The position numbers were made by a program, and so were the translations under genes. The notes beneath the pieces are model-generated. The model saw nothing but the letters and a program-made list of their open reading frames with translations. It did no database searches and had not been told where the DNA came from. From contig CAMVKN010000012.1 of assembly GCA_947168045.1 (NCBI GenBank), forward strand, positions 1 to 64,000: a stretch of DNA of 64,000 nucleotides, read 5' to 3'. Each line of letters starts with the position of its first letter. Position 1 is the stretch's first letter. This stretch comes from an uncultured Prevotellaceae bacterium (GTDB taxonomy: Bacteria > Bacteroidota > Bacteroidia > Bacteroidales > Bacteroidaceae). This document shows, one piece after another, positions 32,355-42,521 of the stretch.

Positions 32355-35300
32355 ATGATGACGACCCGCTACACTCACCTCGCACTGCTGCTGCTCTTGC
32401 TGATGGCCACAGCCTGCAAACAGGGGCGACAGAACGCTACGCTGACCGAAGCGCAGCGCAGGGCCATGGACTCCATCGTGGCTTCGTCGAGAAGCATCGA
32501 CAGCACACGCGCCATGGTCACCGACTTCGAGAAAACGGGCAACACCTTAGGCGAAATCATGGCACTGCGCCACCTGAGCAAGCTCTACCGCGAGGAGAGC
32601 CGCTTCACCGAGGCCATCGACTGCCACCAGCAGGCGCTGCGCCTGGCCACCGACATCGGCGACACCCTGGAGATGATACAGGCGCTGAACGGCATCGGCA
32701 CCAACTACCGGCGCCTGGGCTCGCTGGAAGAGGCGGCACAGTTTCACCAGCAGGCCGCCAACATGAGCAACGACATGAGCGACAAGAACGGCATCACGGC
32801 CAAGAAGAACTATGTGGTGTCGCTCAATGGCATGGGCAATGTGCTGCTGACGCTGGGCAACCTCGTCATGGCTGACAGCGTGTTCCGCCTGGCACTGCAA
32901 GGCGAGCACGCGCTGGGCAGCGCACTGGGACAGGCCATCAACCTGGCCAACCTGGGAGCTATCAAGGAGGAGCTGGGGCAGACGGACTCGGCCTGGTACT
33001 ACTACCAGCAGTCGCTGAAGATGAACGAGCAGGCACACTCTGACCTGGGCGTCGCCCTCTGCCATATCCACTTCGGCGAGCTGTCGGAGAAGGACGGGCA
33101 CCTGGACAAGGCCCTGGAAGAGTATGACACGGCCTACGGCGTGCTGAAGGCCACCGGCGACGAGTGGCACTGGTTAGAGTCGGCACTCTGCATCGCGCGC
33201 GTATATATAAAGAAAGGTAACACAGGACAGGCACTGGCCTATCTGCAAGACGCCGACGAGACGGCACGCCGCATCGGCTCGCAGGAGCACCTGGTGGAGG
33301 TGTACCGCACCTACTACATGCTGCACCAGGCCAACGGCAACAGCAAGGAGGCGCTGAGCAACTATGTCAAGGCCACAGAGCTGAAGGACAGCCTGATGAA
33401 CACCCAGACGCTGACGAACATACAGAACCAGCGACTGTCGTACGAGCGCGTCAGAAGACAGCATGAGCTGGAGATGGCACAGGAACAGCTGGCGCTGGAA
33501 CACTCGGAGAAGACCACCATCCTGGTGGCTGCCATCGCCCTGCTGCTGCTCATCGTGGGCTTGGTGGCCCTGATGTGGTACCACATGCACACACGCGAGC
33601 AGAAACAGCAGATGGCACAACAGCTGCAGAAGACACGCGAGATGTTCTTCACGAACATCACACACGAGTTCCGCACGCCACTGACCGTCATCCTCGGACT
33701 GGGACACCAGCTGGAGGACATGGAGCAAGAGGACATGGCGCAGGTGCGCTCGGCGGCAAAGATGATGGTGCGGCAGGGCAACTCTCTCCTGGGACTCATC
33801 AACCAGCTGCTCGACGTGTCGAAGGTACGCTCGGCCGTGGGCGAGGCCAAGTGGAGCCACGGCGACATCGTGGCCTTCGTGGGCATGGCCGTGGAGAACT
33901 TCAGACCCTACGCCGACAGCAAGCGGCAGGAGCTGACCTTCACCCACTCGCAGACGACACTGACGATGGACTTCGTGCCGGACTACATTGAGAAAATCAT
34001 GTCGAACCTGCTGACCAACGCCATCAAGTACACCCCGTCATACGGCAAGGTGAACGTCACGCTGGAACAGAGCGGCAACGGAAAGCTGAAGATACAGGTG
34101 TTTGACACCGGACGTGGCATCAGCGCCGACGACCTGCCGCGCATCTTCGACGCCTTCGTACAGGGCAACACGCAGCCGGGCGACGTCGGCACGGGCGTAG
34201 GTCTCTCACTGGTAAGGCTGATGACGGAGGCCATGGACGGCACCGTCAGTGCGGTCAGCACCGAGGGACAGGGCAGCACCTTCACCGTGGTACTGCCGAT
34301 AAAGAGTAGGAAAATACAAACAAACCAAACAAGCCAAACAAACCAAACAAGCCCCAGCAGCCCCACCCCCAACAGCCCCACCCCCAACCCCTCCCGCGGG
34401 GGGGAGGGGAGGATATACTCTCAAGGCGGAGACTACCCGCAAGGTAATTACGGGTATGGGAATACAGATTACGGGTATGGGAATACAGACTACGGGCATA
34501 GGAATACAGACTACGGGCATAGGAATACAGACTACGGGCATAGGAATACAGACTACGGGTACGGGAATACAAACTACGGGTACGGGAATACAGGAAACAC
34601 TTCAAGCGAGTATGACGGTACAGAACTATATCCTCCCCTCCCCCCCGCGGGAGGGGCCGGGGGTGGGGCTTCTGGGGCTTCCGTCCTCATCATCGAGGAC
34701 AACCAGGACATCGCCTTCTACATTGGCATGCACCTCAAGGGCTGCCGCATCATCTATGCCAGGGGAGCCGAGGAGGGACTGCAGAAGGCACGCGAGGTGA
34801 TGCCCGACATCATCATCACGGACATCATGATGCCGGGCGGCATGGACGGACTGCAGCTGTGCCGCAGCATCAGGAAGAACGAGATGACGAGCCACATACC
34901 CATCATCATCATTACCGCAAAGACCACCGAGGAGGACCGCATCAAGGGATTGGAAGCCGGTGCAGACGCTTATTTAGTAAAACCGTTCAACTCAGAGGAG
35001 CTGATGGTGCGCGTAAGGAAGCTGATGGAGCGCCAGCAGCTGATGCGGAACAAGTATGCCCTGGCCGAGATGGACGACGACAGCATGAACCCCGCTGAGC
35101 TGACACAACAGGACCGCACGTTCATGAACCGTCTGGTGGACGTCGTTTACCGCCAGATGGGCGTCGGACAGGTTGACATGGACAGCATCGCACGGCAGAT
35201 GGCCGTCAGCCGCACACAGCTCAACCGGAAGGTGCTGGCCATCACCGGCGAGAACGCCTCGGCCTACGTGATGAAGCTGCGCCTGGCACGTGCCAAGCGT

Positions 35301-35438
35301 CTGCTGAAAGCCAACATTGAGACACCGGTGGGCGACGTGGCAATGAAGTGTGGGTTCGACGACGTGGCTTACTTCAGCCGCATCTTCAAGCAGACCTTCC
35401 AGATGACGCCGTCACAGTACCGCAAGCAACAGATATAA
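32355..35438 (+). CDS. Hybrid two-component regulator (TPR sensor, histidine kinase, receiver, AraC HTH)
   Basis: 1027 residues. It has a lipoprotein-like signal (MATAC), TPR repeats to about residue 350, a membrane helix (about 387-408) and a HisKA domain with phospho-acceptor His437 in FFTNITHEFRTPL. The ATPase follows (NLLTNAIKYTP, DTGRGIS, GTGVGLSL), then a receiver with Asp823 in IITDIMMPGG and an AraC-type DNA-binding domain (VAMKCGFDDVAYFSRIFKQTF). Unlike classic HTCS of polysaccharide loci, the sensor is TPR, not beta-propeller, so the signal may be internal. The kinase-receiver linker (about 656-775) is long and repetitive: two palindrome-derived PSRGGEGR and PPAGGAGGG stretches bracket seven YGYGNTD-type repeats. 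Its targets are unknown; the glycan genes downstream are candidates. Confidence 0.93.
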   Translation: MMTTRYTHLALLLLLLMATACKQGRQNATLTEAQRRAMDSIVASSRSIDSTRAMVTDFEKTGNTLGEIMALRHLSKLYREESRFTEAIDCHQQALRLATDIGDTLEMIQALNGIGTNYRRLGSLEEAAQFHQQAANMSNDMSDKNGITAKKNYVVSLNGMGNVLLTLGNLVMADSVFRLALQGEHALGSALGQAINLANLGAIKEELGQTDSAWYYYQQSLKMNEQAHSDLGVALCHIHFGELSEKDGHLDKALEEYDTAYGVLKATGDEWHWLESALCIARVYIKKGNTGQALAYLQDADETARRIGSQEHLVEVYRTYYMLHQANGNSKEALSNYVKATELKDSLMNTQTLTNIQNQRLSYERVRRQHELEMAQEQLALEHSEKTTILVAAIALLLLIVGLVALMWYHMHTREQKQQMAQQLQKTREMFFTNITHEFRTPLTVILGLGHQLEDMEQEDMAQVRSAAKMMVRQGNSLLGLINQLLDVSKVRSAVGEAKWSHGDIVAFVGMAVENFRPYADSKRQELTFTHSQTTLTMDFVPDYIEKIMSNLLTNAIKYTPSYGKVNVTLEQSGNGKLKIQVFDTGRGISADDLPRIFDAFVQGNTQPGDVGTGVGLSLVRLMTEAMDGTVSAVSTEGQGSTFTVVLPIKSRKIQTNQTSQTNQTSPSSPTPNSPTPNPSRGGEGRIYSQGGDYPQGNYGYGNTDYGYGNTDYGHRNTDYGHRNTDYGHRNTDYGYGNTNYGYGNTGNTSSEYDGTELYPPLPPAGGAGGGASGASVLIIEDNQDIAFYIGMHLKGCRIIYARGAEEGLQKAREVMPDIIITDIMMPGGMDGLQLCRSIRKNEMTSHIPIIIITAKTTEEDRIKGLEAGADAYLVKPFNSEELMVRVRKLMERQQLMRNKYALAEMDDDSMNPAELTQQDRTFMNRLVDVVYRQMGVGQVDMDSIARQMAVSRTQLNRKVLAITGENASAYVMKLRLARAKRLLKANIETPVGDVAMKCGFDDVAYFSRIFKQTFQMTPSQYRKQQI
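34371..34409 (+). repeat. GC-rich palindromic repeat in the sensor linker, first copy
   Basis: CCCCTCCCGCGGGGGGGAGG with a CCCCACCCCCAA lead. Translated as PTPNPSRGGEGR, directly after the kinase domain. Confidence 0.8.
34449..34595 (+). repeat. Seven in-frame copies of a 21-base minisatellite
   Basis: The unit is TACGGGTATGGGAATACAGA plus T or C, repeated seven times with no phase change. It is translated as YGYGNTD (residues 699-747) with YGHRNTD variants. Copy-number change would alter linker length by seven residues per unit without a frameshift. Confidence 0.95.
34632..34670 (+). repeat. GC-rich palindromic repeat in the sensor linker, second copy
   Basis: CTCCCCTCCCCCCCGCGGGA and GGGGCCGGGGGTGGGG; translated as YPPLPPAGGAGGGA just before the receiver domain (ASVLIIEDN). 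Confidence 0.8.
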
Positions 35439-35459
35439 CAATCAACACCATACAAGATT

Positions 35460-35681
35460 ATGCACATAGGACAAAGAATCAGAGAGGTGATGAAACAGAA
35501 GAGGATGACGGCCGTGGCCGTGTCGAACAAGGTGGGATGCGAGCGCACCAACCTGTACAACATCTTCGAGCGGAAGGACATCAACACGCAGCTGCTGCAA
35601 AAGCTGAGCGTGGTGTTGAACTATGACTTCTTCCGCGACCTGTCGAGGGATACATTCACTGCAGCGGAGGGCCAGGCATGA
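35460..35681 (+). CDS. Small HTH-like protein, MHIG family
   Basis: 73 residues beginning MHIGQRIREVMKQKRMTAVA. A short Cro/XRE-like helix-turn-helix is suggested by VSNKVGCERTNLYNIFERK. It is clearly related to the 76-residue protein at 62615-62845: shared MHIG start, GC-R-N-Y-IFE, and IDTQ/INTQ then LLxxxSVxLxYDFF. Its stop overlaps the coaD ATG (ATGA, 35678-35681), so they are co-translated. Such proteins are common in Bacteroidales and are thought to be small DNA-binding regulators, without known targets. Confidence 0.75.
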   Translation: MHIGQRIREVMKQKRMTAVAVSNKVGCERTNLYNIFERKDINTQLLQKLSVVLNYDFFRDLSRDTFTAAEGQA

Positions 35682-36136
35682 AAGAAAAGACCGGACTCTT
35701 TGTGGGCACCTTCGACCCCTTCACCACGGGACACGACAGCATCGTGCGCCGGGCACTGCCACTGTTCGACCGCCTCGTCATCGGCGTGGTGGGCGACAAC
35801 GTACAGAAGCCACACATCACGCCTGCCGAGCAACGCAGGCAGGTCATAGCCAACCTCTATGCCGAAGAGCCGCGCATCGAGGTGACGACCTATTTCGGAC
35901 TGGCCGTCGACCTGGCACGCAGGGTGGGTGCACGCTTCATCGTCAAGGGTGTGCGCTCAGCCAAGGACTTCGAGTATGAACGGGAACAGGCTGACATCAA
36001 CCGCCTCATCACCGGCGGCGAGGTGGAGACCATCCTGCTCTATGCCGAGCCACAGCTGGCCAGCGTCTCGTCGTCAATGGTGCGCGAGCTGAAGCACTTC
36101 GGGCTCGACGTCACCCCATTCCTACCCAAGAAATAG
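35678..36136 (+). CDS. coaD: Pantetheine-phosphate adenylyltransferase
   Basis: 152 residues. It transfers AMP from ATP to 4'-phosphopantetheine, the penultimate step of coenzyme A synthesis. GTFDPFTTGHDSIVRRAL contains the nucleotidyltransferase T/H-x-G-H motif; RFIVKGVRSAKDFEYE and ASVSSSMVREL are the other family blocks. The ATG overlaps the stop of the HTH-like gene. Downstream is a CTCCACC / CTCAAAT repeat tract before ybeY. Confidence 0.96.
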   Translation: MKEKTGLFVGTFDPFTTGHDSIVRRALPLFDRLVIGVVGDNVQKPHITPAEQRRQVIANLYAEEPRIEVTTYFGLAVDLARRVGARFIVKGVRSAKDFEYEREQADINRLITGGEVETILLYAEPQLASVSSSMVRELKHFGLDVTPFLPKK

Positions 36137-36209
36137 CACAACCCTCACCCCCTCCACCCTCCACCCTCCACCCCCAAATCTCAACCCTCAAATCTCAAAT
36201 CTCAAACCA
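36137..36209. repeat. Simple repeat between coaD and ybeY
   Basis: CTCCACC units, then AATCTCAAC/AAATCTCA units, the same family as 16982-17044. The tract ends at the GTG start of ybeY. Confidence 0.8.
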
Positions 36210-36620
36210 GTGATTACCTATAACAGCGAGAACGTCAAGTTTCCCAACATCAAGCGCCGCGAGACCACGGCATGGATACGCCGCGTGGCAGCCACCTACG
36301 GCAAGAAAGTGGGCGAGGTGGGCTACCTCTTCTGCGACGACGAGAAGATACTGGAGGTCAACCGCGAGTTCCTGCAACACGACTATTACACCGACATCAT
36401 CACCTTCGACTACTGCGAAGACGACACGCTGAACGGCGACATCGTCATCTCGCTCGACACCGTCCGCTCCAACGCCCAACAGCTGGGCAAGGACTACGAC
36501 GAGGAGCTGCACCGCGTCATCATACACGGCATCCTGCACCTCTGCGGACAGAACGACAAGGGTCCCGGCGAGCGCGAACAGATGGAAGCCGCCGAAGACA
36601 AGGCACTCGCCATCAGATAG
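36210..36620 (+). CDS. ybeY: rRNA maturation endonuclease YbeY
   Basis: 136 residues. YbeY is a zinc-dependent RNase used in 16S rRNA maturation and ribosome quality control. The signature HGILHLCGQND is present; the third ligand position has Asp rather than His, as I recall from other Bacteroidales. DIITFDYCEDDTLNGDIVISLD is also typical. The only start that keeps the N-terminus is GTG at 36210, directly after the repeat tract. A terminator hairpin follows at 36689. Confidence 0.94.
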   Translation: MITYNSENVKFPNIKRRETTAWIRRVAATYGKKVGEVGYLFCDDEKILEVNREFLQHDYYTDIITFDYCEDDTLNGDIVISLDTVRSNAQQLGKDYDEELHRVIIHGILHLCGQNDKGPGEREQMEAAEDKALAIR

Positions 36621-36688
36621 CAACGGGATGCGTCGGGAGATGTAAAAAATTGCAAAAAAGAAGGCTGACATATATCAAAAACATGCAC

Positions 36689-36725
36689 AAACGCCGCTGT
36701 GTGTGCACACAACAGCGTTTTTTTT
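36689..36725 (+). terminator. Terminator after ybeY
   Basis: AAACGC...GCGTTT stem with an inner GTGTGT/ACACA pairing, followed by eight or more T (36718-36725). Placed between ybeY and the acpP promoter. Confidence 0.8.
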
Positions 36726-36735
36726 GAGCAAAAAC

Positions 36736-36766
36736 TTGCCCAAGTGAAAATATTTGTGTTACTTTG
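36736..36766 (+). promoter_or_regulatory. acpP promoter
   Basis: TTG (36736-36738), 20 bases, TTACTTTG (36759-36766), one base from the TAnnTTTG consensus. A leader of about 60 bases contains AGGAGGTTA far upstream of the start, an SD-like sequence without a start codon in range. Confidence 0.65.
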
Positions 36767-36831
36767 CACCCGTTTTAAGAACAATACCTTCAATAGGAGG
36801 TTAATATTAACACACTAAAAAAAGAAAAATC

Positions 36832-37068
36832 ATGTCAGAAATTGAAAGCAAAGTAAAGGCAATTATTGTAGAGAAACTGGGTGTTGACGAGTCAGAAGTG
36901 AAGCCCGAATCAAGCTTCACCAACGACCTGGGTGCAGACTCACTGGACACCGTGGAGCTCATCATGGAGTTTGAGAAAGAGTTCGGCGTTTCCATCCCCG
37001 ACGACAAGGCTGAGAAGATTGGCACCGTTGCCGACGCCATTGCCTATATTGAGGAGAACCAGAAATAA
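36832..37068 (+). CDS. acpP: Acyl carrier protein
   Basis: 78 residues, acidic. The phosphopantetheine attachment site is Ser37 in [16 protein letters not shown]. It carries growing acyl chains in type II fatty acid synthesis. Followed by fabF and RNase III in the order common in Bacteroidota. A GC-rich palindromic repeat (37075-37101) lies in the 102-base gap to fabF. Confidence 0.98.
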   Translation: MSEIESKVKAIIVEKLGVDESEVKPESSFTNDLGADSLDTVELIMEFEKEFGVSIPDDKAEKIGTVADAIAYIEENQK

Positions 37069-37074
37069 GCACAA

Positions 37075-37101
37075 GCCCCCTAAGTTAGGGGGTTGGGGGT
37101 C
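37075..37101. repeat. Palindromic repeat between acpP and fabF
   Basis: GCCCCCTAAGTTAGGGGG then TTGGGGGTC, a member of the palindromic family with an AT-rich centre. It could reduce fabF relative to acpP by partial termination; untested. Confidence 0.7.
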
Positions 37102-37170
37102 TGAACAGGCGAAAGTTCTATTCAGACCCTCAACTTTATATAAAAGCTTAGTGGACTAAATCATTATACT

Positions 37171-38430
37171 ATGGAACTGAAAAGAGTAGTAGTTACTGGA
37201 CTTGGCGCTGTTACTCCCTTAGGTAACAATCCAGAGGAGACTTGGAAAAACCTGATAGAGGGCGTGAGCGGTGCAGCTCCTATTACACAATTCGACACCA
37301 CACTGTTTAAGACAAAATTCGCATGCGAGGTAAAGAATCTGAACGTCAATGACTATATTGACCGCAAGGAGGCTCGCAAGATGGATCGTTACACACAACT
37401 GGCCATCATCGCTGCCAAGCAGGCAGTGGAGGACAGCCAGATGGACCTGGAGACTGTCGACAAGAACCGCATCGGCGTGGTCTATGGCGTTGGCATCGGC
37501 GGCATCAAGACGTTCCAGGATGAAATCACCTACTACGGACAGCACACTGCCGACGGTCCGAAGTTCAACCCCTTCTTCATCCCGAAGATGATTGCCGACA
37601 TCGCTGCCGGACAAATCAGCATCCTTTACGGATTCCATGGCCCCAACTACATCACGTCGAGCGCATGTGCCTCATCGTCTAACGCACTGGCAGATGCCTT
37701 CAACCTGATACGCTTAGGCAAGGCCAACATCATCGTTGCAGGAGGCGCCGAGGCTGCCATCTGCGAAAGCGGCGTGGGTGGATTCAACGCCATGCACGCA
37801 CTCTCAACACGCAACGACGAGCCGGAGAAGGCCAGCCGCCCCTTCAGCGCCAGCCGCGATGGATTCATCATGGCCGAGGGTGCCGGATGCCTCATCCTGG
37901 AGGAGCTGGAGCACGCCAAGGCTCGCGGTGCCAAGATTTACGCCGAGATGGTGGGAGCAGGCATGAGCGCCGACGCACACCACATCACCGCATCACACCC
38001 CGAGGGACTGGGCGCCAAGCTGGTCATGCAGAACGCTCTGGAGGACGCCGGGATGAAGCCTGAGGACATCGACTACATCAACGTGCACGGCACATCGACA
38101 CACGTGGGCGACATCAGCGAGGCAAAGGCCATCAAGGAGGTGTTTGGAGACGCTGCCTACAAGCTCAACATCTCGTCGACAAAGTCCATGACCGGACACC
38201 TGCTCGGTGCTGCCGGAGCCGTCGAGGCCATGGCCACAGTGCTGGCCGTGAAGAACGACATCGTGCCGCCCACCATCAACCACGAGGAGGGAGACGACGA
38301 CCCGGAGATTGACTATAACCTGAACTTCACGTTCAACAAGGCACAGAAGCGCACCGTGCGCGCCGGACTGAGCAACACCTTCGGCTTCGGTGGACACAAT
38401 GCCTGCGTGGTGTTCAAGAAATACGAATAA
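37171..38430 (+). CDS. fabF: Beta-ketoacyl-ACP synthase II
   Basis: 419 residues. It condenses malonyl-ACP with acyl-ACP in fatty acid elongation. The nucleophile is Cys166 in TSSACASSSNAL; the two catalytic His lie in NVHGTSTHVGD and SMTGHLLGAAG. RVVVTGLGAVTPLGN is the standard start. Four bases separate its stop from the GTG of RNase III, so the two are likely co-translated. Confidence 0.98.
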   Translation: MELKRVVVTGLGAVTPLGNNPEETWKNLIEGVSGAAPITQFDTTLFKTKFACEVKNLNVNDYIDRKEARKMDRYTQLAIIAAKQAVEDSQMDLETVDKNRIGVVYGVGIGGIKTFQDEITYYGQHTADGPKFNPFFIPKMIADIAAGQISILYGFHGPNYITSSACASSSNALADAFNLIRLGKANIIVAGGAEAAICESGVGGFNAMHALSTRNDEPEKASRPFSASRDGFIMAEGAGCLILEELEHAKARGAKIYAEMVGAGMSADAHHITASHPEGLGAKLVMQNALEDAGMKPEDIDYINVHGTSTHVGDISEAKAIKEVFGDAAYKLNISSTKSMTGHLLGAAGAVEAMATVLAVKNDIVPPTINHEEGDDDPEIDYNLNFTFNKAQKRTVRAGLSNTFGFGGHNACVVFKKYE

Positions 38431-38434
38431 AAAC

Positions 38435-39493
38435 GTGGCCTTCAGCGACATCATCGCCCGTCTGCGCCTGCACTTCCAGGATGACCAGGAACTGCGCAGG
38501 CAACTGAGGGAGATCATCGGCTTCTATCCGAAGGACATAGAGCACTACAAGATTGCCCTGACGCACAAGAGCAGCGGACAGCGCAACGAGAAAGGACGCC
38601 CGCTGAACAACGAGCGGCTGGAGTTTCTCGGCGATGCCATGCTCGACGCAGTGGTGGGACACATCGTCTTTGAACACTTCAAGGGCAAGCGTGAGGGCTT
38701 CCTCACCAACACGCGCTCAAAGCTCGTCAGCCGCGACTCCTTAGGAAAGCTGGCTCAGGAGATGGGGCTTGACGAGCTGATACAGAGCAAGGGACAGCAA
38801 CAGCGGACGCACAACAGCTACATGGCGGGCAACGCCTTCGAGGCACTCGTGGGCGCCATCTATCTGGACCAGGGCTATAACGCCGTGAGACGCTTCATGG
38901 AGCAGCGCATCCTGAAGCAGATGGTGAACATCGACAAGGTGGCCTACAAGGAAGTGAACTTCAAGTCGAAGCTCCTGGAGTGGACGCAGAAGAACCGTGT
39001 GCGCATGGAGTTCAAGATGCAGAAGCAGTCGAAGGACGACAAGGGGTCACCCGTCTTCGGCTATCAGGTGTTCATCGAGGGACAAGCAGGCGGCAAGGGA
39101 CAGGGCTACTCAAAGAAAGAGGCACAGCAACTGTCAGCAAAGGAGACGCTGGAGCGGCTGCGGCGAGAGCCACAGTACATCGACAGCATCTTTGCCGCCA
39201 AGTCGGAACGCACAAAGATGGAGGAGGAGCCTACCACGGCTGCTCCCCGCATCGAGGAAGACATCGTTCCCCCAGCAGCCGCGGCTGCCGCAACAGTCTC
39301 AGGGCTCTCAGCAGCCCCAGGACTCTCAGAAGTCTCAGAAGCCCCAGGACTCTCAGAAGTCTCAGAAGCCCCAGAAGCCCCAGAAGTCCCAGAAGACGAC
39401 TTCGACCTCTCAGACATCACCCACAACCCTGTGGAGCAGTCGAAGGAGGACATCATCGCCGCAGCAGAGGCAGCCGCCTTTGCTGAGCAATAG
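38435..39493 (+). CDS. rnc: Ribonuclease III with repeat-derived C-terminal tail
   Basis: 352 residues from a GTG at 38435 (MAFSDIIARL); the frame is open upstream but overlaps fabF. The endonuclease signature is NNERLEFLGDAML, and the second acidic site is in AFEALVGAIYLDQG. The double-stranded RNA-binding domain runs from NFKSKLLEW to SAKETLERL. It processes rRNA precursors and structured mRNAs. Beyond residue about 260 an extra tail of roughly 80 residues has repeats of GLSEVSEAP and ends DIIAAAEAAAFAEQ. The middle of that tail is encoded by CTCAGAAGTCC-type repeats (39297-39395). Confidence 0.94.
   Translation: MAFSDIIARLRLHFQDDQELRRQLREIIGFYPKDIEHYKIALTHKSSGQRNEKGRPLNNERLEFLGDAMLDAVVGHIVFEHFKGKREGFLTNTRSKLVSRDSLGKLAQEMGLDELIQSKGQQQRTHNSYMAGNAFEALVGAIYLDQGYNAVRRFMEQRILKQMVNIDKVAYKEVNFKSKLLEWTQKNRVRMEFKMQKQSKDDKGSPVFGYQVFIEGQAGGKGQGYSKKEAQQLSAKETLERLRREPQYIDSIFAAKSERTKMEEEPTTAAPRIEEDIVPPAAAAAATVSGLSAAPGLSEVSEAPGLSEVSEAPEAPEVPEDDFDLSDITHNPVEQSKEDIIAAAEAAAFAEQ
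39297..39395 (+). repeat. CTCAGAAGCC-type repeat in the RNase III gene
   Basis: Units of about nine bases (CTCAGAAGT, CCCAGAAGC, CCCAGGACT) repeat about ten times in frame, encoding GLSEVSEAPEAPEVPE. They resemble the intergenic CTCCCAGAA tracts at 30549 and 52018. Confidence 0.85.
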
Positions 39494-42493
<3,000 letters not shown>

Positions 42494-42521
42494 CAGACAC
42501 GAACCACTACAATAACAAAGA

